This document shows, in pieces, positions 22,641 through 33,000 of a stretch of 64,000 bases of DNA. The notes under the pieces were generated by a model, which was not told the DNA's origin, did no database searches, and was given only the letters and a program-made list of their open reading frames with translations. Numbering within the stretch: the stretch's first letter is position 1; each line of letters starts with the position of its first letter. The stretch is from Nematopogon swammerdamellus (taxonomy: Eukaryota > Arthropoda > Insecta > Lepidoptera > Adelidae), in the NCBI GenBank assembly GCA_946902875.1, contig OX336337.1, forward strand, positions 5,055,816 to 5,119,815, read 5' to 3'. The translations under genes were made by a program, and so were the position numbers.

Positions 22641-22910
22641 ATACACGGTGTTGTAGTTGCCCCCGTAATATATTTAACTAATATGTGAAACTAAATCACT
22701 TCTGTGGCGATTTTTTTTTTTTAACAGAAATAATTTTTTTTTCCATACAAACAAATTTTAAATACTTAGCTATTCTCAAAATGTATGGAGAAAAATATTT
22801 TTTTTTTCTTCAAATTGAAAATCCGTAGAGCAAAAGTTGTTCTATTTCACGTACAGAATCACCCTCTTTCGGGTTTTACGGTTGGGTTGCAACACCGTGT
22901 ATATGTATAC
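22640..22910. mobile_element. Small TIR element
   Basis: Left end ATACACGGTGTTGTAGTTGC, right end GGTTGCAACACCGTGTATAT. It is non-coding, with A- and T-rich runs inside. Confidence 0.6.
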
Positions 22911-22924
22911 ATATTTATATACTA

Positions 22925-23078
22925 TTTACTTACTTAGACCCAATTGCGCCAACACGAATTTAGAGTTAAGTAGCGAGTTATGGATTTAAACGCGGTTCCC
23001 ACAGTAAACGTGTACTAGCTTTACGAGTTAAACTGGTTTATATAGTTAAATTCGTGTTGGTGCAAGTGGGCCTTAGAT
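22925..23078. mobile_element. MITE, ~150 bp (copy 1)
   Basis: TIRs contain CCAACACGAATTTA and TAAATTCGTGTTGG. The interior has AAGTAGCGAGTTATGGATTT and AACGCGGTTC. A second copy lies at 24783-24940. Confidence 0.85.
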
Positions 23079-23134
23079 AAATTGGCATGCTTTAACTAAA
23101 CAAAGATTACTAAAAAGTATATGTATTAATTTTT

Positions 23135-23457
23135 TTTTATGGAAACTGACACGGTTAGCTACATTACCTACAACATCCGTGATTTCAGCCCATCACACCG
23201 GGTGAACTAGGTGCCATGGCAGTGCTTTCCTTCATTTCATGTCGGCTACATTGAACTGGACGGAAAACACGAACTATTTACATACCCGTTTCGACCGACG
23301 TTTCATTCAGTGCGGTGAGAAGGGAAAGGACGTAGAGTTTTACGTGGAACCCGAACCACGGTCAGCCTCCAACGGTCGAGCGGTCAGTCATCCAAGTACA
23401 GACTGCGCCCAGGTGTGGTCGACCGACCGCACCACTGAGCTACCGAGGCTGAAAAAC
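23135..23457 (-). mobile_element. SINE-A, reverse copy
   Basis: Runs from TTTTTTTTATGGAAACTGAC to a box-A-like AGCTCAGTGGTGCGGTCGG on the reverse strand, with the 5S-like segment between. It lacks part of the central core. Confidence 0.85.
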
Positions 23458-23599
23458 CTGCTTTATATTAGCTCAATCCAAAGTAAATATTTAGTCTAGT
23501 CTAGCCTTGTTTCTAAGTCTATGTAGTGAACGTGTTGTTTTTGTCTGCGTGTTGTGTTAAAATTGAGGTTTTTGTCAATGAATACCATTAGCTCGCTTT

Positions 23600-23848
23600 C
23601 CTCGCGAGCTATTTATTTTTATTTATTCACTTTTTTCAGAACGCGGGGATTATTATTAATACTTCCGTGTAGATTCTCTAACTTCCAACGTACTGGAAAA
23701 GGTATAATAATATTCAGAGGTTTCTTTCCTTAGGTCGCGACCACCCCGGTAGCGTGGGCTCGCCCCGCGCCGTCGGTGGTGGAAACTAAATGTTTTTTTT
23801 TAATAATTAATTTGTATACCAGACCGCATATAACTTGGGCCACTAATT
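23600..23848. other. Non-coding, nothing recognised
   Basis: Contains GTCGCGACCACCCCGGTAGC; no element ends or exon seen. Confidence 0.3.
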
Positions 23849-24024
23849 ACGAGATTTAACCCACTACGCTACGCTACGCTACGCTACGCCGTGTTCTCCG
23901 CATCATTTTGTATGGAGAAACGGGGCAGCGCCTCTAGTGATAGATTTGCGAACTTCGTTTCTTCATACGAAATTATGCGGAGAACACGGCGTAGCGTAGT
24001 AGGTTAAATCTCGTGATTAGAGTA
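23849..24024. mobile_element. MITE with (ACGCT)n in one TIR
   Basis: The ends CTAATTACGAGATTTAACCC and GGTTAAATCTCGTGATTAG are inverted. One arm carries an expanded ACGCT pentamer (about four units) where the other has CGTAGCGTAG. The centre encodes nothing. Confidence 0.8.
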
Positions 24025-24104
24025 CAGTTTGCGCAGGTACGGGAGTGTATTTGGGTGCGAACGGCGCGAGCGCGCGGTGCGGAGGAAAACGAAGCTCTCA
24101 ATTC

Positions 24105-24375
24105 CTGTCAGTTTTTTTTAAATTAATTAATAAATTAACATTCTGTCATATTTTTACTCGTCCTCGGGAATTTGGGAGGTCATAAGTCCTTCTCAAGGTA
24201 TTAACTTTATCAAATAATATTTTTTTCTAGAACAAGGGTACGTTCTAAAATCCAATAATTTACCACGCCACCTGACAAAAGGTATCATGCATGGGTCAAA
24301 CAAAACCTTGCAAATGACCCCACTTACCTACCAAAAATATTTGTCCGTCGATGTGCCGAACAGCCTATATATGTA
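24105..24375. repeat. Dispersed repeat shared with 57390-57775
   Basis: Shares TTTTACTCGTCCTCGG, TTGGGAGGTCATAAGTCCTT, CACCTGACAAAAGGTAT, TGCAAATGACCCCACTTACC and the terminal CGAACAGCCTATATATG with the element at 57390. Part of the end sequence also appears inverted at 14790. Confidence 0.65.
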
Positions 24376-24482
24376 TAGAAAAATAAACATAATAATAATT
24401 TGTGTTGAATAAAAAGCCCCCATTGAATTATGTTTATATTAGCACACTATTAGTCAATTTATAAATATTTTCCCGGTCTAAG

Positions 24483-24737
24483 CGTCGAAGATGGACGGAC
24501 AAAAACATTTACATGGGAACCATACGCGAACGTGAAGACGCCAAGAGACTAACTCCCGTAATCGGTATGGGAGCCACGTCTGAAATGAAACTGCTCTATT
24601 TAAAGCCTTCAAAATGGCGATCCACAGACGATTCGGAAGCGAAAATGTATTGGAAAATTCAAGATGTCTATGATTATGACATGTATACATACACAGGGGG
24701 GCCCACTTCTAACGTGACATACACGTCTATAGCAAAG
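24483..24737 (+). CDS. Exon of an unrecognised gene
   Basis: Acceptor TTTTCCCGGTCTAAG and donor GTTAGC at 24738. The 85 phase-0 codons read RRRWTDKNIYMGTIRERED ... LTPVIGMGATSEMKLLYLKP ... YWKIQDVYDYDMYTYTGG ... YTSIAK. Composition is protein-like. The frame could also continue to TAA at 24777-24779, which overlaps an AATAAA signal, so this may be a terminal exon. Phase matches the exon-like block ending at 14253, which lies on the same strand, but the 10-kb gap holds the satellite array and the link is unproven. Confidence 0.55.
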
Positions 24738-24782
24738 GTTAGCTGTCTGGATAAAATTACACCCTTATCTCTGAAATAAAGA

Positions 24783-24940
24783 TGCCTTAGGCTCACTTGC
24801 ACCAACACGAGTTTAAAGTTAAGTAGCGAGTTATGGATTTAAACGCGGTTCACACAGTCAACGGGTGCTAGCATAAAACTGGTTTAGCGAGTTAAACTGG
24901 TTTATATATTAAATTTGTGTTGGTGCAAGTGGGCCTTACT
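24783..24940. mobile_element. MITE, ~150 bp (copy 2)
   Basis: Starts GGCTCACTTGCACCAACACG and ends GTGTTGGTGCAAGTGGGCCT; same family as 22925-23078. Confidence 0.85.
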
Positions 24941-25715
24941 CAATTATGTAAATTAATTATGTTAAACCCTTTGTTTTAGGCATACAGTGCTAAAACTAAT
25001 AGCCTCAAGCTGCTTGGAGTCAAATAAAAGAGATGGCAACAAAAATAAAAGTCTATGGGAAAATATTGAGTTTCTTTTTTAAAAGTTGAGTTGCCGGTTC
25101 TCTCGAACACGAAGCTCGTGTGACAAGTATTTTTTATTCACATGCTCTAAAATTAAATTAACTTAGATTTTATTGCTATGGGCACATACAAATAGATTGA
25201 ACACTTTTTCACCTACCTAGGTATTTCGTGAACCAGACTTTTCCCGCCAATGCACAACATCCGGAGCATAGAGAATGTTTTTTTTTTTTTTTTGTTTACT
25301 TCGTCTCCTCCCGAAACAGGCAAAACTCATTAGAGTATACAGCCATTTCTTTTGTAGCTTTAACGTCTGTTGTATAAATTCTCGGCCCGCGAGAACCACA
25401 AAAATATATATTTTTAATCACAACGACGACACGACAAACTGCCGCCGTCCGCCATCTTTATCTCTATAGATAGATAGAGTATGTCTTTTTATCTGTATGT
25501 TCTGCGTTGCGTTGGTAAAACAAACAATGGCCAATGCGAAACACGTCATAACACTTAATTGTTGTTAGTCATTTATTCAGTTCTAAAATTGTAATGATTT
25601 GACGATTTTGGAATCACTACAGAGCGGAAAATGGTTGTGGCACAAGTTATTACATAAGAATAACAAAAATATCAAATATTTCTATTCATAGTGTAACCTG
25701 ATCGTCCTGCCAATG
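24941..25715. other. Intergenic, nothing recognised
   Basis: AT-rich with a T(16) run at 25279 and a GATA run at 25470-25480. No exon recognised. Confidence 0.4.
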
Positions 25716-25726
25716 TATCAGATAAT

Positions 25727-26438
25727 CGGTACGGCACCTGAAAGCCTTTTTAGATCCTGCGGTGCCTCGGACCTGCGATCATATTCCTTTCGGAAACACT
25801 TAGGTTAACTCGGCTCGAAAGCGAACCAATTGAAGCCGATATTCGTTTGGTCGTTTATGTGATTTGGTGGCTCAGTGGTAAGAGTGTAGGGTTGGTTTAT
25901 TTTTTCGATATCGACCATGGGTTGGTGTCCCTCAAAATGTTTTTTTTTTAAGCAATGTGCCTTGGGAGAGGCCTATGTCCAGCAGTGGACCGATACAGTC
26001 TGATGATGATGATGATGAATGAATGTTATATACAGGGTGTTAAGACGGCGAGTACATTAAATTTAGGAAATTATTATTGGGATCAAGAGAAACAAAAATG
26101 TCAAATAACTTTTTTCTGAATTCCCTTTCAATAAAAAGTTACAGTTTTCATACAAACTAATTGATTATTTTAGTGTAAAAATGATCTAATGACAAAAGGG
26201 CGGCGCGGAGAGGTTAAGAGCGGGTGAGACGTGAGCGCCTCGGACGGAGGTATTGGCGGGAGGGCCTAACCCTGGTTATTTTTTTTTTTAAACCACTAAA
26301 ACATCACTCATCTCATACCATTGCCGATAAGTATAAGATATCGATATCGAAGATAAATATGCACAAAAGGAGTACCTAGGTAGGTTGCGCAGGTTCGAGG
26401 CACCGCAGGATCTAAAAAGGCTTTCAGGTGGCGGACCG
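25727..26438. mobile_element. TIR element with 10-bp target duplication, nested SINE
   Basis: The inverted ends share CACCTGAAAGCCTTTTTAGA and the GATCCTGCGGTGCCTCG segment, with the outer ends less exact (CGGTACGG / CGGTCCGC). ATCAGATAAT stands on both sides (25717-25726 and 26439-26448). A 10-bp duplication fits Mutator-like elements, though no transposase is present. A tRNA-derived SINE is nested at 25860-26030. Confidence 0.75.
25860..26030 (+). mobile_element. tRNA-derived SINE with (GAT)n tail
   Basis: Head with box A GGTGGCTCAGTGGTAAGAGT; 3' end GGGAGAGGCCTATGTCCAGC followed by AGTGGACCGATACAG and (TGA)n. This is the classic lepidopteran SINE layout. It is inserted inside the 25727 TIR element. 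Confidence 0.8.
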
Positions 26439-26449
26439 ATCAGATAATG

Positions 26450-26942
26450 GTCATGCATGATTGTCTATGACCACAAAATTAGGCGATGATGAAATGTTGC
26501 CATAAGTAATAAAAATAAATCATAACATAATACCCCTAGTATTTTTGGCTGTAAATTTTATAACGTCGCAATCCCTTTGAACTTCTTGAATGAGCATTTT
26601 ATGAAACGTTTTTACCTTTGCAGCAAACATGATATAGGTACAATTTTAATTTCGAACGGAAGTGAAGTGGTTACGCAGTTTGATGGCTAAACTAACTGGC
26701 AGCGGCAAAGTTGTTGGCCCTAAAAATAACATAAGTAAAACAAAACAATTTATTTTTTGCATATTGTGCCAGTATTGTTGCCGTATTCCGTATTCTATTA
26801 TAATATTTTAATTTCAAGGTCTGGCATCATAAATAATAAACTTTTGTTGTTTGTGACGTGGCAACACAGCACCGCACCGCTACCACACGCAGCGGGCGAA
26901 GTTGGTGAAGTTGTTTTCGGGGAGAGTTGTTGCCTGTGAAGG
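26450..26942. promoter_or_regulatory. Capr upstream region
   Basis: The 490 bp before the Capr start codon. It is AT-rich until about 26860, then GC rises near the start (CACAGCACCGCACCGCTACC). No TATA box was clear; the transcription start cannot be placed. Confidence 0.35.
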
Positions 26943-27095
26943 ATGCCTTCAGCCGCGAGCGCCAAGCCCGAGAAGGCTCCCTCGGCGGAGGCAAGCGGCG
27001 TCCCTCCGCCTGCCGCTGGAGCCGCCGACAATTCACCCATCCGCCAGATATTGGTGATCATCGAGCACAAGATTCGCAACCTCGAGAAGAGAAAA
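26943..27095 (+). CDS. Capr: Capr exon 1
   Basis: Starts at ATG in GAAGGATGCC, encodes MPSAASAKPEKAPSAEASGV and ends NLEKRK before donor GTAAGG. This start is the first in-frame ATG before the conserved helix. Confidence 0.92.
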
Positions 27096-30000
27096 GTAAG
27101 GCGTTCCGCTTGTGCGTTTAGTGCGTAATTTGTGTGGGGCAGTGCGATGAGGAGTAGGGAAACTGATTGATGAGCGCGATCGTCAGAGGAAGCGCGTGCG
27201 GCACCGTCGGGCTGCTTACAGTCGGCAGATGTGTGCCGGGCGCGACGGGACGCCATATTCGCCCACATGTGCTGTCGCGCGGTGTTTTGTTGACGCAGCG
27301 CATTACAGTCGTACGAAGTGACGATGCCAAGTTGGCTTAGCTCTATCTGTAGCTCTTCGTCCCGCTGCGTTCCGTGCTAATTGACGTGCGGCACTTTTGA
27401 CTTTTTATATTTACTAACCGATCCTATCGACAATGGAAAATGCGCAGCAAAGCACATTTGGCTATTTGTGAGGACAAAGAATGAGTTATGAGGCCACGCG
27501 GTATACGGGGAAGAGGTCAAAGACACAGCCGTTCCCCTACTGCACTGCAGACTAAGAGGAATATCATTGTTTACTGCAGCAGAGTGGGAAGTCCCCACTT
27601 ATCATTCGAATACTTTTGTTCAGGGTCACTTCAAAATGAATGACAGTACAGTTAAAATAACACGCTCCCTGTCCCTTTTTATTTATTGTATGACCTCATT
27701 CAAAAGAAATGGACTGCATGTTTATTTAATAGTTCTTATTGGAAAGCAGATTAGATCACAGATAATGGACAGGTGCTATAACAAACTAAAGCCCGATATC
27801 AGGAAACGATGACTCACTGATTACTTACCATACAATTGCTTACGCCGAATGAAGGTCAGACGAAAAGGGTATGAACATATTAGTCTGTAATTTCTGGCCA
27901 TTTCAGTGTAGTCGTAACGACCAAAGGGCTGGCACCAGGTTCTGACAGGAACAAGGTGCATGTGCTGACATTACATTATATGTATTATTTTTTCAATGAC
28001 AATTTTTACAGTTTTGCCAGAACTGTGAAACTTAACCCTTTGAGTCCCTTTGACTCAAAATAATACTACTCCCCTTGGCTCCCAGGCCCTTTTAGCGGCG
28101 CTCAAAAACGCAAAATTTTGGCGCGCGCGCTCCCGCACAAATTCGAATATCCTGCCTCAATCGATCGATCCATCAATACTCGTTATTCAGTCTTGTTTGT
28201 ACTGAAATTACGCGTTCAGTGATACCAAACTCTTCGGATTCACTTATTTAGAAGCACAGACCGATTTTTTGAACTCCAGGCAAAACAAAACACACTCGAC
28301 ATTTTTGTTTTTTTTTTCTGACCAAGACTGTACAATTTTGTCTTACATGTCGCATACCAAAATAAGCGCATTGAAACAAACTATCGAATACCGAACTACG
28401 TTTACGGGTACAATCTTTGTCTATTCCAGGGTCAGTGGAAATGTCAGCTGCCAAAAGTGACATTTTATTTTCAGTCAACTTCACTAAATATTTTCTGTGT
28501 GAAGGTGATTGTGTTGCCCTGTCGTGTCTGAGAATATTAATTAGTAAGTTTAACCAAGAAATGATACCAGTATTGGGTGTTTTGGTAGAAAATTGGTAGA
28601 ATTAGATAATGAATTAAAAAGTGGAGCGCGCGCTCCACTTGGGAGCCATGGGTCGTCGACGAAAACTGGAGCGCGCGCTCCAGTTAGGACTAGAAGGGTT
28701 AATCAAATTTGTACAATTTTCCATCTCAGCTGCATTCCACTGCCCTCGGTAGAGTACCTATTTATTTATTTATTGTAAATGGAACATACAGCACACAATT
28801 ACATTACATTGTTACAAGTACGCACGTTTAGATATTCGTGAATCTCATTAATACGATACCATACTACACAAATTTAACATTTGACCAACATTTTAACTTA
28901 ATATTTTAAAGACAATTGAACGTAAATCTTCCACACAACATAATAACGTTTTAATACATTGACTGGAAGAAATCACTTGCTCTCAGTTATAAGTTTACCT
29001 TTAGGGAAATACATACATCCAATTACGTATAGGATAATATATTACAACTGCCGATGGGCCCGGATATGTTCGGTGAAGCCATCGTAAGCTTAGATCCACA
29101 CCTCCCTCCTTATGAATGTGTATAAATGTGAGATATGGTGAATATGTATTCAAGTCCTCCTTCTCCTTCTTCTTGGTGGGCATTTTCCACATGTAGGTCT
29201 CGCTGTTTGGACCCGTTGTGCGTATCATGTATTCAAGTATTTAATGAACGCCGATCAAATGCCTGTGATTTTGACAGCTGTGCACACAGACATTACTATT
29301 AACAAACAGGCTTAGTTTTATACAATTTATATCTGATTAATATTTCAGTTAAATCTGAATAGAATAGAACATAACAATAGTGGACACAATTCAACGAACA
29401 ACAAACAGTAACGAAAATAAATAAGAAATAACGGAGGCAGAATTATCACTGCAAGTGATATCTTCCAACCAACCTTTGGAAGATGAGGAATAAAATTATA
29501 AAGAAAGAAGTATGAGTAGTGTAAGTGGAAGTGGAGGAGGAATATAATGTTCTTTTATAAGTATTCAACATACATAACTATGCAAAGCTATATTTAGTTA
29601 TAGCAGCTAATAATTTTCATAAAAATAAAAAAAAAAGTAAAGTAACTAAAGAAAACTATCAAAAGGGGCGTTACAGCTAATAATAGTTCCACTGCCTCTT
29701 TACCTGTACATGTTGTAAAAGGTGATTTATCACGGGATAAGGACAAGTTGGTAAAGGGCGACGCGATGGCCACCTGTTGCCATCTTGGCACGGTCATTCC
29801 ATCAAGTCGTGCAGTATTTGTCTTCATGCTTGATAGTTAGCTCGTCCTAATATTTTGAAGGTGGATGTGTTGTGCAGTAATTCACTCTAGTTCACGCAGC
29901 ACAACGATCGCTTTGCTTACACCGGTCAGTCAGTCAGTCAGCTTGTAAGCGTCCACTGCTGGACATACGCCTCTCCAATTTTCCTCCAGTCCTCCCGGCC

Positions 30001-33000
30001 TTCAGCGATACGGAACCACTGCTTTCCGCCGACGTACTTGATGTCCCACCTGGCGGGTTGTCTTCCCACATTCCGTTTTCCTGTCCACGGCCGCCAGTGT
30101 AGGACACGGTTACTACAACGGTTTGCTTACACCGATCAGCGGGATACATTGTGATGCTATACGTACACGTACGAAATAAATTTCAATTGTTGAATTTGTT
30201 TCAGAGCAAATTAATATCGTACCGGGACCTACAGAAGTCGGGCAAGGAGCTCAACGCGGACCAGAAGGTGGCGGTCGCAAAGTACGACGAGGTGGCCCAG
30301 ACGCTCGAGTTCGCCCGCGACATGTGCAAGCAAGTCACCGGCATCGCACTCTCCGCCGAGCGCGAGGCCAAGAAGCAGGCTAAGAAGGTAACGCTACCCT
30401 AAAGTTTCCGGATTAACAGTAGTAGGTCCCTGAAGAAGCCCGTGACGTAGCGGGTGAAACGTCGACTTATGTAAGTCTAAACCTACTACTGTTAATCCGG
30501 AAACTTAAAAATGAATAAAACAAATTTAAACCCGCACCAGATATATCTGAAGTAGAAGTCGAACCCGCGACCCTTGGATTACGTGTCCACTGCTCTTCCA
30601 GCTCATCAACAACAAAAACACATCCAGAACTTCATGCATTCGTTTCTCACTCTGTCGCTCGCACCGGTGGGTGTTGCCTATTTTAGTCAACTCTGGGGAG
30701 AAACGGATGCATGAAGTCCGGGCCTTAATCACACCGGATGCTGTCAGGCTTTGTATGAGTTACCGTATGACTGTTGAGGCTGGTTGTTGTTCGGTTTCCA
30801 CGTAAAATGGTAGGTTCCTTCACTTACTGCGTTTAACCCGTCCGGATTGATACCACCGCACTGAGTGAATGTCAGTTGAAATAAATTTGTATGGAGTGAC
30901 ATTGGTGTTAGATTAGATTGTTTGGTAAAATAATTTTTCCTGGAGTTCAAAAAAATCCATCGGTGCTTAAGTTCTAAATAAGTGAATCCTCACCTCACTT
31001 GTATTTCGTGTTATGAGAAATTTCATTGGCTTTCAAGTGCCAATAGAGGTTATTGATCTGACTTCATTAATTTACAAACTATTTGAGTTTGTGCCAAATT
31101 TCGTGAATTTGAAAATGGCATCGAACAGTTAGTTCCAACCTTGTATTAATTAATTGGAAGTGAAGGGGTTATAAACTTATAAGAATAAAACCTTTAAAGC
31201 AACGGAGCAAAAAATAAAATAATAAATTATAATAAAAATTAAATGAGAATCAAGTGCTCCCAACATACAAAGTGTGTCCTTTCATCAGCTTAAACCAATA
31301 AGAACCTGACAGACCTGCAATTGGCATTAGCAACCCCCGAATATGACCGAATGTCCATGGGTGGTTGTTAGACACTGTATGGGTGGCGCGACCTATGCAG
31401 CGGTTTCAATAAAAAAACAGATAGTTTTATGTACATCAATAATAATAATTATCTAAAATTATTTTACAAGTTTCTTTTACCTTTTCAACTTTATCCCGCT
31501 CATGCCTGCCTGCTACCTCCATGAAACTTCGAAAGAAGCTTTCCCTATGATTTTGTATGAGAATCTACAACAAAAACCCAAGATAATGACAAAAACAACA
31601 AAGTTTAACTGGATTTAGACGTATCAGCCTAGGCTGCCTGTCTAAAATAAATAAATAAATAAAAAGTCTTAATAAGCACTCCGTATAAAAAGTCTTAATA
31701 AGCTATCCTGCAGGATGCTTGGGTGCGAACGGCGGCCGAGACGACCAAGATCCGCGACGTGCTGCTCGTGATGGACTGCCTGATGCAGATGGGTCACGCG
31801 CCTGCGCGCGAAGACTTCCTCAAGGGCACCAACGGCGCAGCCAAGCTCACCGACCACGACTTGAAGATTCTCGATGACTTGTGAGTTCCGTCCGAGTATC
31901 CGTCTTACGGGACCCTATTACTAAGCCTACGCCGTCTGCCTGTCTGTCTGTCCGTCTGTCTGTCCGAGGGCTGTATCTCTTGAACCGTAATAGGTAACCC
32001 GTTGAAATTTTCACAGAATATGTGTTATTATGGCCGATATAACAACAAATAATAAAATAATAAGAAAAAGGATAAAATTTACCGGGGTACCCATAGAAGA
32101 AACTAAAAAGCCATCTACCGAAAAGAGTATGAAGCATTTTAACTAATACATAGATTTCGTGAGTGGCGCTGACCATGACATGGCGATACAGACCCTCGGT
32201 GTGCGAGTTCGACCTACACTTGGCCAGGTTTTTTTTTCAGTACATTCTATTATAAAAACTGAAATGGTGGCTGTCCGTTATTCATAAAGACACCATCAAG
32301 CCCAGCACCAAACTTAAAATTTTGCAAGGTTGGTGGATTGCGTGCTGAATTAAAGACTATATTTTCCCAACTGAGTAAAATTACTGTCAGAATATTATAT
32401 GGAACTGTCAATGGACATTTACCATACAAGACCTATTCCAACTACTGATTAATGTTAGTTCGCAAACAGATTACAGTCGCAGAACAAATAACAATTTTGT
32501 TTCCAAACTGATCTTACATGAGCGTAGTTGCAGACAAAATATTGTTCACTTTAAGATCATACGTGTGACCGCTGTCGATAGAAAAAAGTATTTTGTTAAA
32601 AAAGCTTAAAGTAAGAGTTCCCGAGTAATGTCTTTAGTCTAGGACAGACTTCGGTCTTAAATATGTTTTGCTATCAAAATGTTTTGCAGATATCCTGAAG
32701 TGACTCCGCGGCACGAGGCGACAGAAGAGGGCGGGCCTGCGTTTCATGCGCAAGCCATGAAGGCGGCCGAGCACCTCTACTCCATCGTGGACGGCAAGCC
32801 CAAGGAGATCCTCGGCACCACCTACGCACACATCAAGCAGATTGTCTCCTCTGTTCACGAATGCGGATACTTTGACAAACTCGAGTCGGAGGAGCCGGTC
32901 CTCGCGGAGGTCCTCCCTGCCGAGCCCATCGAGGAGGAGCTCGTGGAGCCCGTAGACGTGCAGCCCGCCCCGCCCCTCGTGTACGCTCCACCGCCGCACA

